The notes under the pieces are model-generated. The model was not told the DNA's origin, made no database searches, and saw only the letters and a program-made list of their open reading frames with translations. The translations under genes and the position numbers were made by a program. From positions 1 through 64,000 of the forward strand of contig CAVTOA010000003.1 of assembly GCA_963736285.1 (NCBI GenBank): a stretch of DNA of 64,000 bases. The letters run 5' to 3'. Source of the DNA: CAVTOA01 sp963736285. GTDB taxonomy: Bacteria > Actinomycetota > Actinomycetes > Mycobacteriales > QHCE01. Below, one piece after another: positions 8,609-16,110 of the stretch. Position 1 is the first letter of the stretch. Every line of letters begins with the position of its first letter.

Positions 8609-9286
8609 ATGCTCGCAGCGCTCATGGGTACGGGGTTGGCTACCTCAGCTGGTTTGAATGCCTATATTTCATTACTCGTTATCGGTTTGCTCGACCGTTT
8701 CACTGACGTGGTCGCCCTCCCGTCTGATTGGAATTGGCTCGGTCGCGCTTGGACACTCGCTGCGCTGACCCTGTTGCTGATCATCGAGATGGTCGCTGAC
8801 AAGGTGCCTGTGCTTGACCACGTCAACGATGTGATCCAGACAATCGTTCGTCCCATTTCCGGCGGGCTAAGTTTTGGTGCGGCGGTAAGCGCACAGACCG
8901 ACTCAGTAAGCACGCCCTCGGGTTTTTTCGCCCGGCACGGATGGTTGCCCATCGTCTTAGGGCTCCTTATTGGACTGGCGGTGCATGGCGCCAAAGCGGG
9001 CATCCGGCCGATCGTGAATCTGAGCACAGCCGGGCTCAGCACGCCCGCCGTAAGCGTCACCGAAGATGTCTTTGCGCTGGGCCTTGCCCTTGCCGCGATT
9101 CTGGCTCCGCTCTTGGTGCCGGTACTGGTGGTCGGGCTGGCATTACTCTTTGGTGGTCTGTGGAATCGGCGCATGGGAGAACACCGTAATGCCCTAGTCG
9201 CCACGTCACGGAAGATTCGTTCGCAGCCTGTGGACAGAAAAACTTATCCACAGAAGGCGGCCGCTGGGGTGCCGCCGGCTGCCTGA
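8609..9286 (+). CDS. DUF4126 family membrane protein
   Basis: The protein has about 225 residues and five or six hydrophobic segments. The first (LMGTGLATSAGLNAYISLLV) has the Gly/Asn-rich start typical of DUF4126. There are short charged loops and a basic C-terminal tail. GGAGG at 8598-8602 lies at good spacing before ATG 8609, which fixes the start; a longer in-frame start at 8582 has no ribosome site. The function is unknown. The last codons contain a DnaA-box-like inverted pair (TGTGGACAG...TTATCCACAG), probably coincidental. Confidence 0.75.
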   Translation: MLAALMGTGLATSAGLNAYISLLVIGLLDRFTDVVALPSDWNWLGRAWTLAALTLLLIIEMVADKVPVLDHVNDVIQTIVRPISGGLSFGAAVSAQTDSVSTPSGFFARHGWLPIVLGLLIGLAVHGAKAGIRPIVNLSTAGLSTPAVSVTEDVFALGLALAAILAPLLVPVLVVGLALLFGGLWNRRMGEHRNALVATSRKIRSQPVDRKTYPQKAAAGVPPAA

Positions 9287-9429
9287 CGCGCCAGACTGAA
9301 CCAGCTCGGCCGCACGGGCATAAGCGGCTCGATAGTCTGGTCGGACTTTTCCGGCTAGCGCTGTCAACTGCCTGGCCCTTTGTCCGTGCAACATATACTG
9401 CCGGAAGACCCATAGCTCTTCACTAGCTT

Positions 9430-10089
9430 GTGAATGCCGGCCGAGAACACCCTGACCCCCATGAGCAGCGCAATAGCCTTTTATTCGCTGCTAAGCAGCT
9501 CAAAGCAGGTGAAATCGTGAGTCCTCAGTCCAGGCTAGGCGGTCTACAGAACCGCAATGTGCTTATGGCTGTGGCCACAATCGTCACCGTCGTGTTAGCG
9601 GGCGTGATCGTGTTCCTGATTTACAACACGGTCCATCACGACAATAAGAAAAAGAATGCATCGCCCGTTCAAGCAACCCAATCCGCTCCGCAGCTGCCTT
9701 CCAATTCGGTAAATCCCTCAGGCCCGCACAATACGCAAAATCCCGGCGCCGGAATTTCACTCGCCCCAGAAAACGACCCTAAGGCTGCTGAGGTTGCGGC
9801 CAAGTTCGCTCAAGCATGGGTCCGCAAAGACCTTTCACAAAAAGAATGGCTAGCAAATATCAGCAAGTACTGCAGCGGTGACCTCACAGACTCAATTAGA
9901 GACATGCGGCCAGAGAAAATCACCGACAGCCATGTCACCGGAGATCCACAGACCACCAGCCTCACCCCCCTGATTGGAACTTTCACCGTTCCGCTAGATC
10001 AAGAAACACTTACTGTCTATTTAAGCTATTACGGCCACGACGGCTGGCTCGTTACCAGCATGGACTCCATGCGGGGCGACAATGGTTAA
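9430..10089 (+). CDS. Membrane-anchored protein, possible conjugation-type accessory (unknown)
   Basis: The protein has 219 residues: a cytoplasmic N terminus, one transmembrane helix (about residues 44-68, VLMAVATIVTVVLAGVIVFLI), a Lys/Asn-rich then Gln/Pro linker, and a C-terminal domain of about 110 residues (from AAKFAQAWVRKDLSQKEW) that looks NTF2-like. Single-helix proteins of this layout occur as channel components in actinobacterial conjugative elements (TcpC/VirB8-like), but that is inference. It overlaps the wall-hydrolase gene by eight bases, so the two form a coupled pair. The start is GTG; no good ribosome site is visible. Confidence 0.6.
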   Translation: MNAGREHPDPHEQRNSLLFAAKQLKAGEIVSPQSRLGGLQNRNVLMAVATIVTVVLAGVIVFLIYNTVHHDNKKKNASPVQATQSAPQLPSNSVNPSGPHNTQNPGAGISLAPENDPKAAEVAAKFAQAWVRKDLSQKEWLANISKYCSGDLTDSIRDMRPEKITDSHVTGDPQTTSLTPLIGTFTVPLDQETLTVYLSYYGHDGWLVTSMDSMRGDNG

Positions 10090-11542
10090 AAACCCATTTA
10101 AAAAAACATTTAACAGTAGCCCCGCATTCATGGGAATGCGGATGCAAAGAGACTATTTCAATTTTCAGAAACAAACTCTGAAAAAATTGTTTCATAACCA
10201 GGCCAAATTTTTAAGAATATTATCTGCTATTGTTATTTTCTTTTTTGCATTCATTTGCTGTACTCCTATCGCATTGATAAATTTGAGTAGTCCGATTTTC
10301 AATTTGACTCAAATACTACTCAACAAAAAATGCGGAGATACCGGGTCTCACACTGATTCCGGAAAAAACATCCCGTTTAAAGACATCGTAAAGAGAAATC
10401 CTCCTGATTTAGGGGGCTTGACCAACTACGCTCCAGCCCAGCTCAAGAACGCTTGGATCATTGTCGATGTCGGTAGGCAAATGGATATCGCCCCCAAAGG
10501 GCTAGCTGTTGCGCTCGCTACTTCTATCAACGAGACACACCTGCGCAATTTGTCCAACGTCTCCGTTCATCCAGAATCTGCCAATTATCCGCATGATGGT
10601 GATGGCGCTGACCACGATTCGCTCGGGTTATTCCAACAGCGGGATTCATGGGGCTCGGTAGCAGAGCGAATGGACCCTTGGTGGTCTAGTCATGCGTTTT
10701 ATTCAGCTCTGCTAACTAAGTCTCCTCACTACGCTTCCAAAATGGTCACCATCGCCGAATCCATCGAGGCCGTACAAGTCTCAATGTGGTCTGATGTCGC
10801 TGACTGGGTCCGGGAAGCTCACTATGTGCCTTTTGTAAAACTGGCGGAATTTGCTCTTAAACACCTCACCGGTCAGGATGTAGCCGACACCGCGCAGGTT
10901 CTCAATAGCGGCGAATGTGACCAGGGTGCCGGCGGGCCAGTACGGGCCCAGATCGTCAAGCTCGCCAATGAAGCGGCAGCTAGCAAGTACCACGCCCCCG
11001 GATGTGGAGATGGTCTCGGCAGATCTCAATACGCCGCCGACCTTCTCAAAGAGCACTTAGTCGACACATCCTGCGTTAATTGGTGCGCCGCATTTGTCAT
11101 GTGGGTCTGGCATGAGGCGGGCATCAATAGGCCTCAGCTTTTTACTACCCTGTGGGCTCGTGGTGTCCCCTGGCACGCGCTACACGATCAACCTCAGACC
11201 GGTACGTGGAAACCCCATACCTACGGGACCCACGATGGCAACCCGCAACCAGGAGATGCTTTGGTATACGGCTCTCCGCAGCCTGATGGAAGCGACCCGG
11301 ACGGCGGGGGCGGTCACATCGGCATCGTCGTCAAGGTAAATGGCGATGGCACTATCGAAACGGTAGAAGGAAATATCAATGGGGGTCCGGGCCAAGTTGG
11401 CACGAGGCATCTTGACCCAGCTGTGGATACGAACCTCTACGACTACTACGGCCACCCCATTGTGGCCTCGGCGGTATCTGGTTACCTCTCGCCGCCGGAG
11501 TCAGGCACTGCCGCTCTCAATGACCTGGCGAAGCAGGCTTAA
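10082..11542 (+). CDS. Membrane-anchored lysozyme-like plus CHAP peptidoglycan hydrolase
   Basis: The protein has 486 residues. A basic N terminus and one transmembrane helix (about 44-68) anchor it. Residues about 115-250 resemble the lysozyme-like domain of actinobacterial and conjugative wall hydrolases, with the catalytic Glu likely E151 in SINETHLRNL and the signature DSLGLFQQRDSWG. Residues about 280-470 form a CHAP amidase/endopeptidase with Cys335 (NWCAAFVMW), His412 (GGGGHIGIV) and a following VEGNINGG. Such two-domain enzymes open the cell wall for conjugation or cell-wall turnover. The first 300 bases are strikingly AT-rich with AAA/TTT runs, unlike neighbours, suggesting transfer. 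The gene ends 39 bases from convergent murA. Confidence 0.8.
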   Translation: MVKNPFKKTFNSSPAFMGMRMQRDYFNFQKQTLKKLFHNQAKFLRILSAIVIFFFAFICCTPIALINLSSPIFNLTQILLNKKCGDTGSHTDSGKNIPFKDIVKRNPPDLGGLTNYAPAQLKNAWIIVDVGRQMDIAPKGLAVALATSINETHLRNLSNVSVHPESANYPHDGDGADHDSLGLFQQRDSWGSVAERMDPWWSSHAFYSALLTKSPHYASKMVTIAESIEAVQVSMWSDVADWVREAHYVPFVKLAEFALKHLTGQDVADTAQVLNSGECDQGAGGPVRAQIVKLANEAAASKYHAPGCGDGLGRSQYAADLLKEHLVDTSCVNWCAAFVMWVWHEAGINRPQLFTTLWARGVPWHALHDQPQTGTWKPHTYGTHDGNPQPGDALVYGSPQPDGSDPDGGGGHIGIVVKVNGDGTIETVEGNINGGPGQVGTRHLDPAVDTNLYDYYGHPIVASAVSGYLSPPESGTAALNDLAKQA

Positions 11543-11581
11543 GTTGTCGGCGGCTTTTTACCACCAAGAAACGTTGCTTAT

Positions 11582-12877
11582 TTATTTAAATCCGCCCATG
11601 AACTGTGGCTCGGCGACGGTGACGCGTTCGACCTCTGCGCCCAGGCCCTGTAGCTGAGCAACAAAGTCGGGATAGCCACGGTCGATGTGATACACGTCCG
11701 AAACCTCGGTCAGGCCTTCTGCTCGCAACGCGGCGATCACCAGGCCCGCACCCGCCCGAATGTCCGTAGCCCGCACCGGCGCACCCGAGAGCCATTCCCG
11801 CCCCCGCACCACCGCATGATGACCATCCGTGCGCACATCCGCGCCCAGCCGCATCATCTCGTTAGCGAACATGAACCGGGCATCAAACACGTTCTCGGTC
11901 AACAACGATGGACCCTCACTCACCGCCGCCAAACCAATCGCCATCGGCAACATGTCCGTCGCGAATCCCGGGAACGGCAGCGTCACCACATCCACCGCAC
12001 GCGGCCGCTGCGGCATCCGCACCCGGAAACCCTGCCCAGAACCCAAGTCATTAACGTCTGCCCCGGCTGAAGCCAACTTGTCTAGCGCAACCTCCAAATG
12101 AGACGCCTCCGCGCCACGCACCGTCACATCGCCATGCGTGATCCCAGCCGCATATGCCCACGTGCCCGAGACAATGCGATCCGGCACTGTCCGGTGCTCC
12201 ACCGGCGCGAGCCCGTCCACGCCCTCAATCTCCAACACTGACGTGCCCGCGCCATAAATGCGGGCCCCCATCTTGGTCAGCATCTCGCAAATATCGACGA
12301 TCTCCGGCTCTCGGGCCGCATTGTCGATCACTGTCGTGCCCTTCGCGAGCACCGCTGCGGTCAACAGATTTTCCGTCGCGCCCACGCTCGGGAACTCCAG
12401 CCACACCGACGCGCCGTGTAGCTGCTTAGCTTCCGCGATCACAAAGCCGTGTTCGCTGGTGATCACGGCACCCATCTGCTGCAAACCAGCGATGTGATAG
12501 TCCAACCCCCGGGAGCCAATGGCGTCACCACCCGGGTGTGCCACCCGCACTCGCCCACGGCGAGACAGCAACGGCCCCAGCACATTGATCGACGCCCGCA
12601 GCCGGCGCACCAAGTCGTAGTCGGCCTCAGTACCAAGATCGGCCGGGACGTCAATAATGACCGTGGCCGCCTCAATATCGGCTGTCACCGTGCAGCCAAG
12701 CCGCCGCAGGACCTCGCTCATGATCGCCACGTCGACGATGCGCGGCACGTTAGACAGCACCGTGCGCCCCTCAGCCAGCAACGCCGCTGCCATCAACTTC
12801 AACACACTGTTCTTAGCGCCGCTGACAGCCACCTCGCCCACCAGCCGCGCGCCACCCGTTACCCGGAAGATCTCCAC
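11582..12877 (-). CDS. murA: UDP-N-acetylglucosamine 1-carboxyvinyltransferase MurA
   Basis: MurA catalyses the first committed step of peptidoglycan synthesis, transfer of enolpyruvate from PEP to UDP-GlcNAc. The 431-residue protein has GAKNSVLKLMAA near the N terminus, the catalytic loop PGGDAIGSR, and the C-terminal IRAGAGLVIAAL and DRGYPDF motifs. The loop residue that is Cys in E. coli (C115) is Asp here (about D118), as in mycobacteria, which predicts fosfomycin insensitivity. The start is GTG 12877 (VEIFRVTGG), with TACGAT six bases upstream. A longer in-frame start would overlap the divergent adenosyltransferase gene. Confidence 0.95.
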   Translation of the reverse strand: MEIFRVTGGARLVGEVAVSGAKNSVLKLMAAALLAEGRTVLSNVPRIVDVAIMSEVLRRLGCTVTADIEAATVIIDVPADLGTEADYDLVRRLRASINVLGPLLSRRGRVRVAHPGGDAIGSRGLDYHIAGLQQMGAVITSEHGFVIAEAKQLHGASVWLEFPSVGATENLLTAAVLAKGTTVIDNAAREPEIVDICEMLTKMGARIYGAGTSVLEIEGVDGLAPVEHRTVPDRIVSGTWAYAAGITHGDVTVRGAEASHLEVALDKLASAGADVNDLGSGQGFRVRMPQRPRAVDVVTLPFPGFATDMLPMAIGLAAVSEGPSLLTENVFDARFMFANEMMRLGADVRTDGHHAVVRGREWLSGAPVRATDIRAGAGLVIAALRAEGLTEVSDVYHIDRGYPDFVAQLQGLGAEVERVTVAEPQFMGGFK

Positions 12878-12883
12878 CGCGTC

Positions 12884-12949
12884 ATCGTAGAGTCTTTTGC
12901 AACCTGTCCTCGCTATTGGGCGTCGGGTCGGGTGACTGGCACATAAAGT
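12884..12949. promoter_or_regulatory. Back-to-back leaderless promoters of murA and the adenosyltransferase
   Basis: In the 78-base gap, TACGAT (complement of 12884-12889) lies six bases before the murA GTG, and TAAAGT (12944-12949) lies six bases before the ATG at 12956. Both fit TANNNT -10 elements of leaderless messages. No ribosome site is needed or clearly visible for either gene. Confidence 0.55.
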
Positions 12950-12955
12950 GAGGCC

Positions 12956-13531
12956 ATGGCGATCCACCTCACCCGCATTTACACCAAGACCGGCGACCAA
13001 GGCACCACTGCACTGGGCGACATGAGCCGAGTCCCCAAAACTGACCCCAGGATCGCGGCGTATGCCGACGTCGACGAGGCGAACTGCGCGATCGGTGTGG
13101 CGGTGGCGCTCGGTGGCGTCAACGAAGACCTAAAGAAGATTCTCACCCAGGTGCAAAACGACTTGTTCGACGTGGGCGCAGACCTGTGCAATCCGGTGAC
13201 CGCGAACCCGTCCCATCCTCCGCTGCGGGTAAGCGAGGGTAGCGTGCAGCAGTTGGAGACCTGGTGCGACGTATTCAATGCTCCACTGTCCACGTTGGAC
13301 AGCTTTATCTTGCCCGGTGGAACGCAAGCCGCGGCGCTGCTGCACCAGGCTCGGGCGATCACTCGACGGGCGGAACGTAGCACCTGGGCGCTCCTGGCAA
13401 CCGAGCCGGAGCGCACCCACAGCACGCCCGTTGTCTACCTCAACCGACTCTCGGACCTGTTGTTCATCCTGGCCCGGGTGGCGAACCCAGACGGTGATGT
13501 TCTCTGGAAGCCCGGCGCCGGCTCCCATTAG
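12956..13531 (+). CDS. Cob(I)alamin adenosyltransferase, PduO-type
   Basis: This enzyme transfers adenosyl from ATP to cob(I)alamin to make adenosylcobalamin. The N-terminal ATP motif reads TRIYTKTGDQGTTALGD; the central VDEANCAIGVA and the C-terminal ARAITRRAERSTWAL and YLNRLSDLLFILAR segments complete the trimeric PduO/MMAB family pattern in 191 residues. The cofactor is used by methylmalonyl-CoA mutase, the client of MeaB at the left end. In other actinobacteria this gene sits between atpC and murA, as here. It converges on atpC across a palindromic repeat. Confidence 0.92.
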   Translation: MAIHLTRIYTKTGDQGTTALGDMSRVPKTDPRIAAYADVDEANCAIGVAVALGGVNEDLKKILTQVQNDLFDVGADLCNPVTANPSHPPLRVSEGSVQQLETWCDVFNAPLSTLDSFILPGGTQAAALLHQARAITRRAERSTWALLATEPERTHSTPVVYLNRLSDLLFILARVANPDGDVLWKPGAGSH

Positions 13532-13561
13532 CGCGGGAACCTCACTGCGGCCCTGGGTGCA

Positions 13562-13654
13562 TTCTTGTTTGACCGGTCGTTTTCCCGGCGTGTACTGCCG
13601 AAAATAACCGGTCATGCAGCAAAAAACGCGCCGGGAAAACGACCGGTCAAACAA
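13562..13654. repeat. Palindromic repeat, copy A of an ACCGGT element
   Basis: A 26-base arm at 13565-13590 is perfectly inverted at 13629-13654. ACCGGT occurs at 13572, 13607 and 13642, exactly 35 bases apart. The first 58 bases (13562-13619) match 22701-22758 at about 50 positions. It lies between convergent genes (adenosyltransferase and atpC) and may also act as a two-way terminator. Confidence 0.75.
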
Positions 13655-13693
13655 AGGGGGAAACGCCGACTACTCCACCGGTCAGACTCAGGA

Positions 13694-13996
13694 TCAGATG
13701 CCCGGTGTCGCGGTCTCGAGCTTGACTGGCTCGGCCGCCTCAACGGGCAGCGATACGCCGTCGTCGGTCACCGAGATGTAAGCGCCTTGGACTCGGAATG
13801 CGTGTTCGCCATCTGCGGTGGTGATCTGAATAAGACTGTCGTCAATCAGCTGCCCCAGCAGCGGCGCATGGCCGGCGAGAACACCGATGTCGCCCTCAGT
13901 GGTGGTGGCACGAAGCATGCGGGCTTTACCCGACCAGATTTTCGCATCTACCGCGACCAGGTCGACCTGAAACTCATCGGGTGACGTTGCCACCAT
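13694..13996 (-). CDS. atpC: ATP synthase epsilon subunit, detached and short
   Basis: Epsilon sits on the central stalk of F1 and can brake ATP hydrolysis. The beta-sandwich domain is clear (EFQVDLVAVDAKIWSGKA, TEGDIGVLAGHAPLLGQL, FRVQGAYISVTDDGVSL). The protein ends after 100 residues with an unstructured tail and lacks the C-terminal helical hairpin normally present (usual length about 120-135). The other ATP synthase genes are at 49.2-56.8 kb, so atpC is isolated about 35 kb away. A GAGGAGG sequence lies just one base before the ATG, unusually tight. The gene normally found between atpC and the adenosyltransferase (DUF2550 type) is absent; a palindromic repeat occupies that place. Confidence 0.9.
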   Translation of the reverse strand: MVATSPDEFQVDLVAVDAKIWSGKARMLRATTTEGDIGVLAGHAPLLGQLIDDSLIQITTADGEHAFRVQGAYISVTDDGVSLPVEAAEPVKLETATPGI

Positions 13997-14185
13997 GCCT
14001 CCTCATTTTTGACGTTCTCGGGCTACACCCGTTTTGACCGGCTGAGAACTCCGCCAGAAGGCCGAGGACCACCAGAACCACATCGCAGCGCACCGCTGCC
14101 CTTTTCATGTTTCTACCGCACACAATTTTTCCTGTGCACATGGATATCACGGAGTCGCGGTGGTGAGAGAAGCCGGGCTGGAGCT

Positions 14186-15253
14186 CTAGGCAGCGTGAGC
14201 CACTGCGGGTGGCTGCACCACACCCTCAGGGCTTACACGCCAAGGTACTGCGGGGCCAGGAGAATAACCCGCACGTTGTGGGCCTGTGGATGGGGGGCAC
14301 TGCTCGGGAGAATTTCTTGCAACAGCACCTGCGGGCGGCTCTAGGTTTTCCTCACCAGGCGTCTCAGAAGATCCCAGCTTTCCCACAACCAGCTGAAGGT
14401 GTATAGCTGCTGGTCGAGGAAGCTTCTGCTCAGTGCCACTACTCTCACCGTGTGTTGCCGACTTCACAACACCCGGCTCGGTACCTTCGCGATTGCCTTG
14501 CTGTTGTCCAATCTTGCCTAGCAGCCGAGCGGGGACCTCACTGCTATCTGAATCCACAGAGGGCGAGACGGGTGTCATCGGATCACTCATGGTGAGCTGT
14601 GAATCTCCTGCAAACGGTGCAGCCACAGCGGCTTCAGGCATGGCTGGCTGGCTAACACCTGGAGCGCCCACCTCAGACGCCGCCACTGGAGACGTTGTCT
14701 GATCATCCTCACTGGCCGTCGTGCCACGCCCGCGAGTTTTGCCAGACTGACCTAATCGCCCCACAGCTCCAGCGATAACGGATCCACGTGGCGCGAAGGG
14801 AGACCCACCCCTGAGGATAGGCGGAGCCGCGTGTTTGCCAAGTAACACCTCGCTCCACCGAATCCTGCAATCCCCCTCCGCGTTTCGGATGGATTCAAAA
14901 AGCCCATTGCCAGCAGACTGAGGGGGACTCTGCGCCTTTGCCGGTTGCTTTTTACCAAGCAACCCCTTCCCAGCCTGGCCTGCTTGTTTCGCATACTGCT
15001 GCGCGAGCTGGTTGTACACATGGGCCAGCTCGGGGTTCGTGCGGCGCAACTCTCCCGCGCGCCCGCTAAAACGATGAGCTAGCTGGTCAGGAGTGAGCTG
15101 ACTAGATCCTTTTCCGCTTATGACGGCATCAACAATGGCGAAGTCTTCTTGAAGACTCTTAGTTGCCAGCCGTGAAAGCCGGGAAGACGAAAGCTGATCC
15201 TTGATCAGTTGTCGCGCATGTGGCAAAAGCCTACTAATTGTCACGAACCCCAC
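14186..15253 (-). CDS. Unrecognised protein with helical N terminus and long low-complexity tail
   Basis: The protein has 355 residues. The first 100 look helical (LLPHARQLIKDQL, LTPDQLAHRFSGRAGELRR, LAHVYNQLAQQYAKQA). From about 110 on it is rich in Gly, Ser, Pro, Ala and Gln and probably disordered. I know no family. Base composition drops slightly toward ordinary host values compared with the GC-rich cassette upstream. The start is GTG; another GTG lies nine bases inside. It may belong with the nearby wall-hydrolase pair as debris of a mobile element, but nothing proves it. It could also be a frame open by chance. Confidence 0.45.
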   Translation of the reverse strand: MGFVTISRLLPHARQLIKDQLSSSRLSRLATKSLQEDFAIVDAVISGKGSSQLTPDQLAHRFSGRAGELRRTNPELAHVYNQLAQQYAKQAGQAGKGLLGKKQPAKAQSPPQSAGNGLFESIRNAEGDCRIRWSEVLLGKHAAPPILRGGSPFAPRGSVIAGAVGRLGQSGKTRGRGTTASEDDQTTSPVAASEVGAPGVSQPAMPEAAVAAPFAGDSQLTMSDPMTPVSPSVDSDSSEVPARLLGKIGQQQGNREGTEPGVVKSATHGESSGTEQKLPRPAAIHLQLVVGKLGSSETPGEENLEPPAGAVARNSPEQCPPSTGPQRAGYSPGPAVPWRVSPEGVVQPPAVAHAA

Positions 15254-15384
15254 GACATCTCACATCCCCTCTACTCCTCGTCGAGGGTAGCAACACCGTG
15301 CTCGCATGTGGGATGGGCTTGCGAATCCGGGTGGGAGCGCCTCGTCGCTGCCAGACCTCGTCGCTGCTGCGAGTCACCGATAAG

Positions 15385-15756
15385 TCATCGGCCAGCCTCC
15401 CGCAGCGCGGTCGCCATAGTGCGCCGCAGACGGTCGGCCAGCTCACCGTCCGGGCCCTCGGCCTCTCGCAACAGGCCGAGTAACCAGTTCATCTCCGCAT
15501 CGGCCCGCTCAACGAGCCCCGCCCGCACCAGCGCCTCACAGCGACGAATCCGAACAGTCAAGGCGCTGCGGGTGTGGTCACGGATCCGCGTCTGCTTCGC
15601 ATACTCCTGGGAGATCTCGCCGAGCTCCACCGCCAGCTCTCGCCATCGGCCCTGCTGCTCCAACGTGTCAGCGCGCAGCAGCCGATCATCTAGCTCAAGG
15701 AACCGACGCATGGCGCGCCGGTCCTGCCACCGCCGCCACGGAAAGCCACCGTTCAC
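15385..15756 (-). CDS. Small helical protein, last gene of a GC-rich cassette (unknown)
   Basis: The protein has about 123 residues starting at GTG 15756 (VNGGFPWRRWQDRR). It has amphipathic helices rich in Arg, Glu and Leu (FLELDDRLLRADTLEQQGRWRELAVEL, then AEMNWLLGLLREAE). Its GTG overlaps the TGA of a ten-codon frame, which in turn overlaps the stop of the 39-residue gene upstream, so translation probably re-initiates along the chain. An in-frame extension to 15858 would overlap these genes. No family recognised. Confidence 0.55.
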   Translation of the reverse strand: MNGGFPWRRWQDRRAMRRFLELDDRLLRADTLEQQGRWRELAVELGEISQEYAKQTRIRDHTRSALTVRIRRCEALVRAGLVERADAEMNWLLGLLREAEGPDGELADRLRRTMATALREAGR

Positions 15757-15781
15757 CGCGCACCACCCGCCCGGTCGTCGT

Positions 15782-15901
15782 TCACCGCACCACCGCCCGG
15801 CGCCCAGGCCCTGATTTCTCGACGCCGAACTGGACGGATTCCCGCACGCGGGCGACAAGTTCGGTCCAGCCGGGCCGTTGGGCGACTCCGGGCGCGGTCA
15901 C
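15782..15901 (-). CDS. 39-residue peptide, translationally coupled (unknown)
   Basis: GTG 15901 overlaps the stop of the 65-residue gene as GTGA and the frame runs to TGA 15782-15784. The peptide has a Pro/Gly start (TAPGVAQRPGWTEL), an amphipathic helix (VARVRESVQFGVEKS) and a basic end (GPGRRAVVR). Codons have GC-rich third positions, as expected of a true gene in this cassette. It could be a small partner protein or the remnant of a longer one. Confidence 0.45.
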   Translation of the reverse strand: MTAPGVAQRPGWTELVARVRESVQFGVEKSGPGRRAVVR

Positions 15902-16095
15902 CAGGCACCGGCCATCATCCGAGCCCGATGCAGCATGCGTACCGCTTGCCCCAGAGGGGTGGCATCGACCCCCGACACCGCCGCGCCCCGCATTCTGCCC
16001 TCGGCGGTGAACAGCACAGCGGTCGAGCTGTCCGCATCGGCGACCGTCACCAGGTACTCGCCGGACGGTCGTGCCTCGATCGCTTGGATGTCCAT
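15898..16095 (-). CDS. 65-residue protein of the GC-rich cassette (unknown)
   Basis: The protein starts MDIQAIEARPSGEYLVTVADAD and continues into a strand-strand-helix pattern ending MLHRARMMAGAW. GGAAGGGAC immediately precedes ATG 16095, a good ribosome site, which strongly supports a real gene. It lies 15 bases after the 266-residue gene and overlaps the next small gene by four bases. No family recognised; it may be a small partner protein. Confidence 0.6.
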   Translation of the reverse strand: MDIQAIEARPSGEYLVTVADADSSTAVLFTAEGRMRGAAVSGVDATPLGQAVRMLHRARMMAGAW

Positions 16096-16110
16096 CGCCA
16101 GTCCCTTCCA

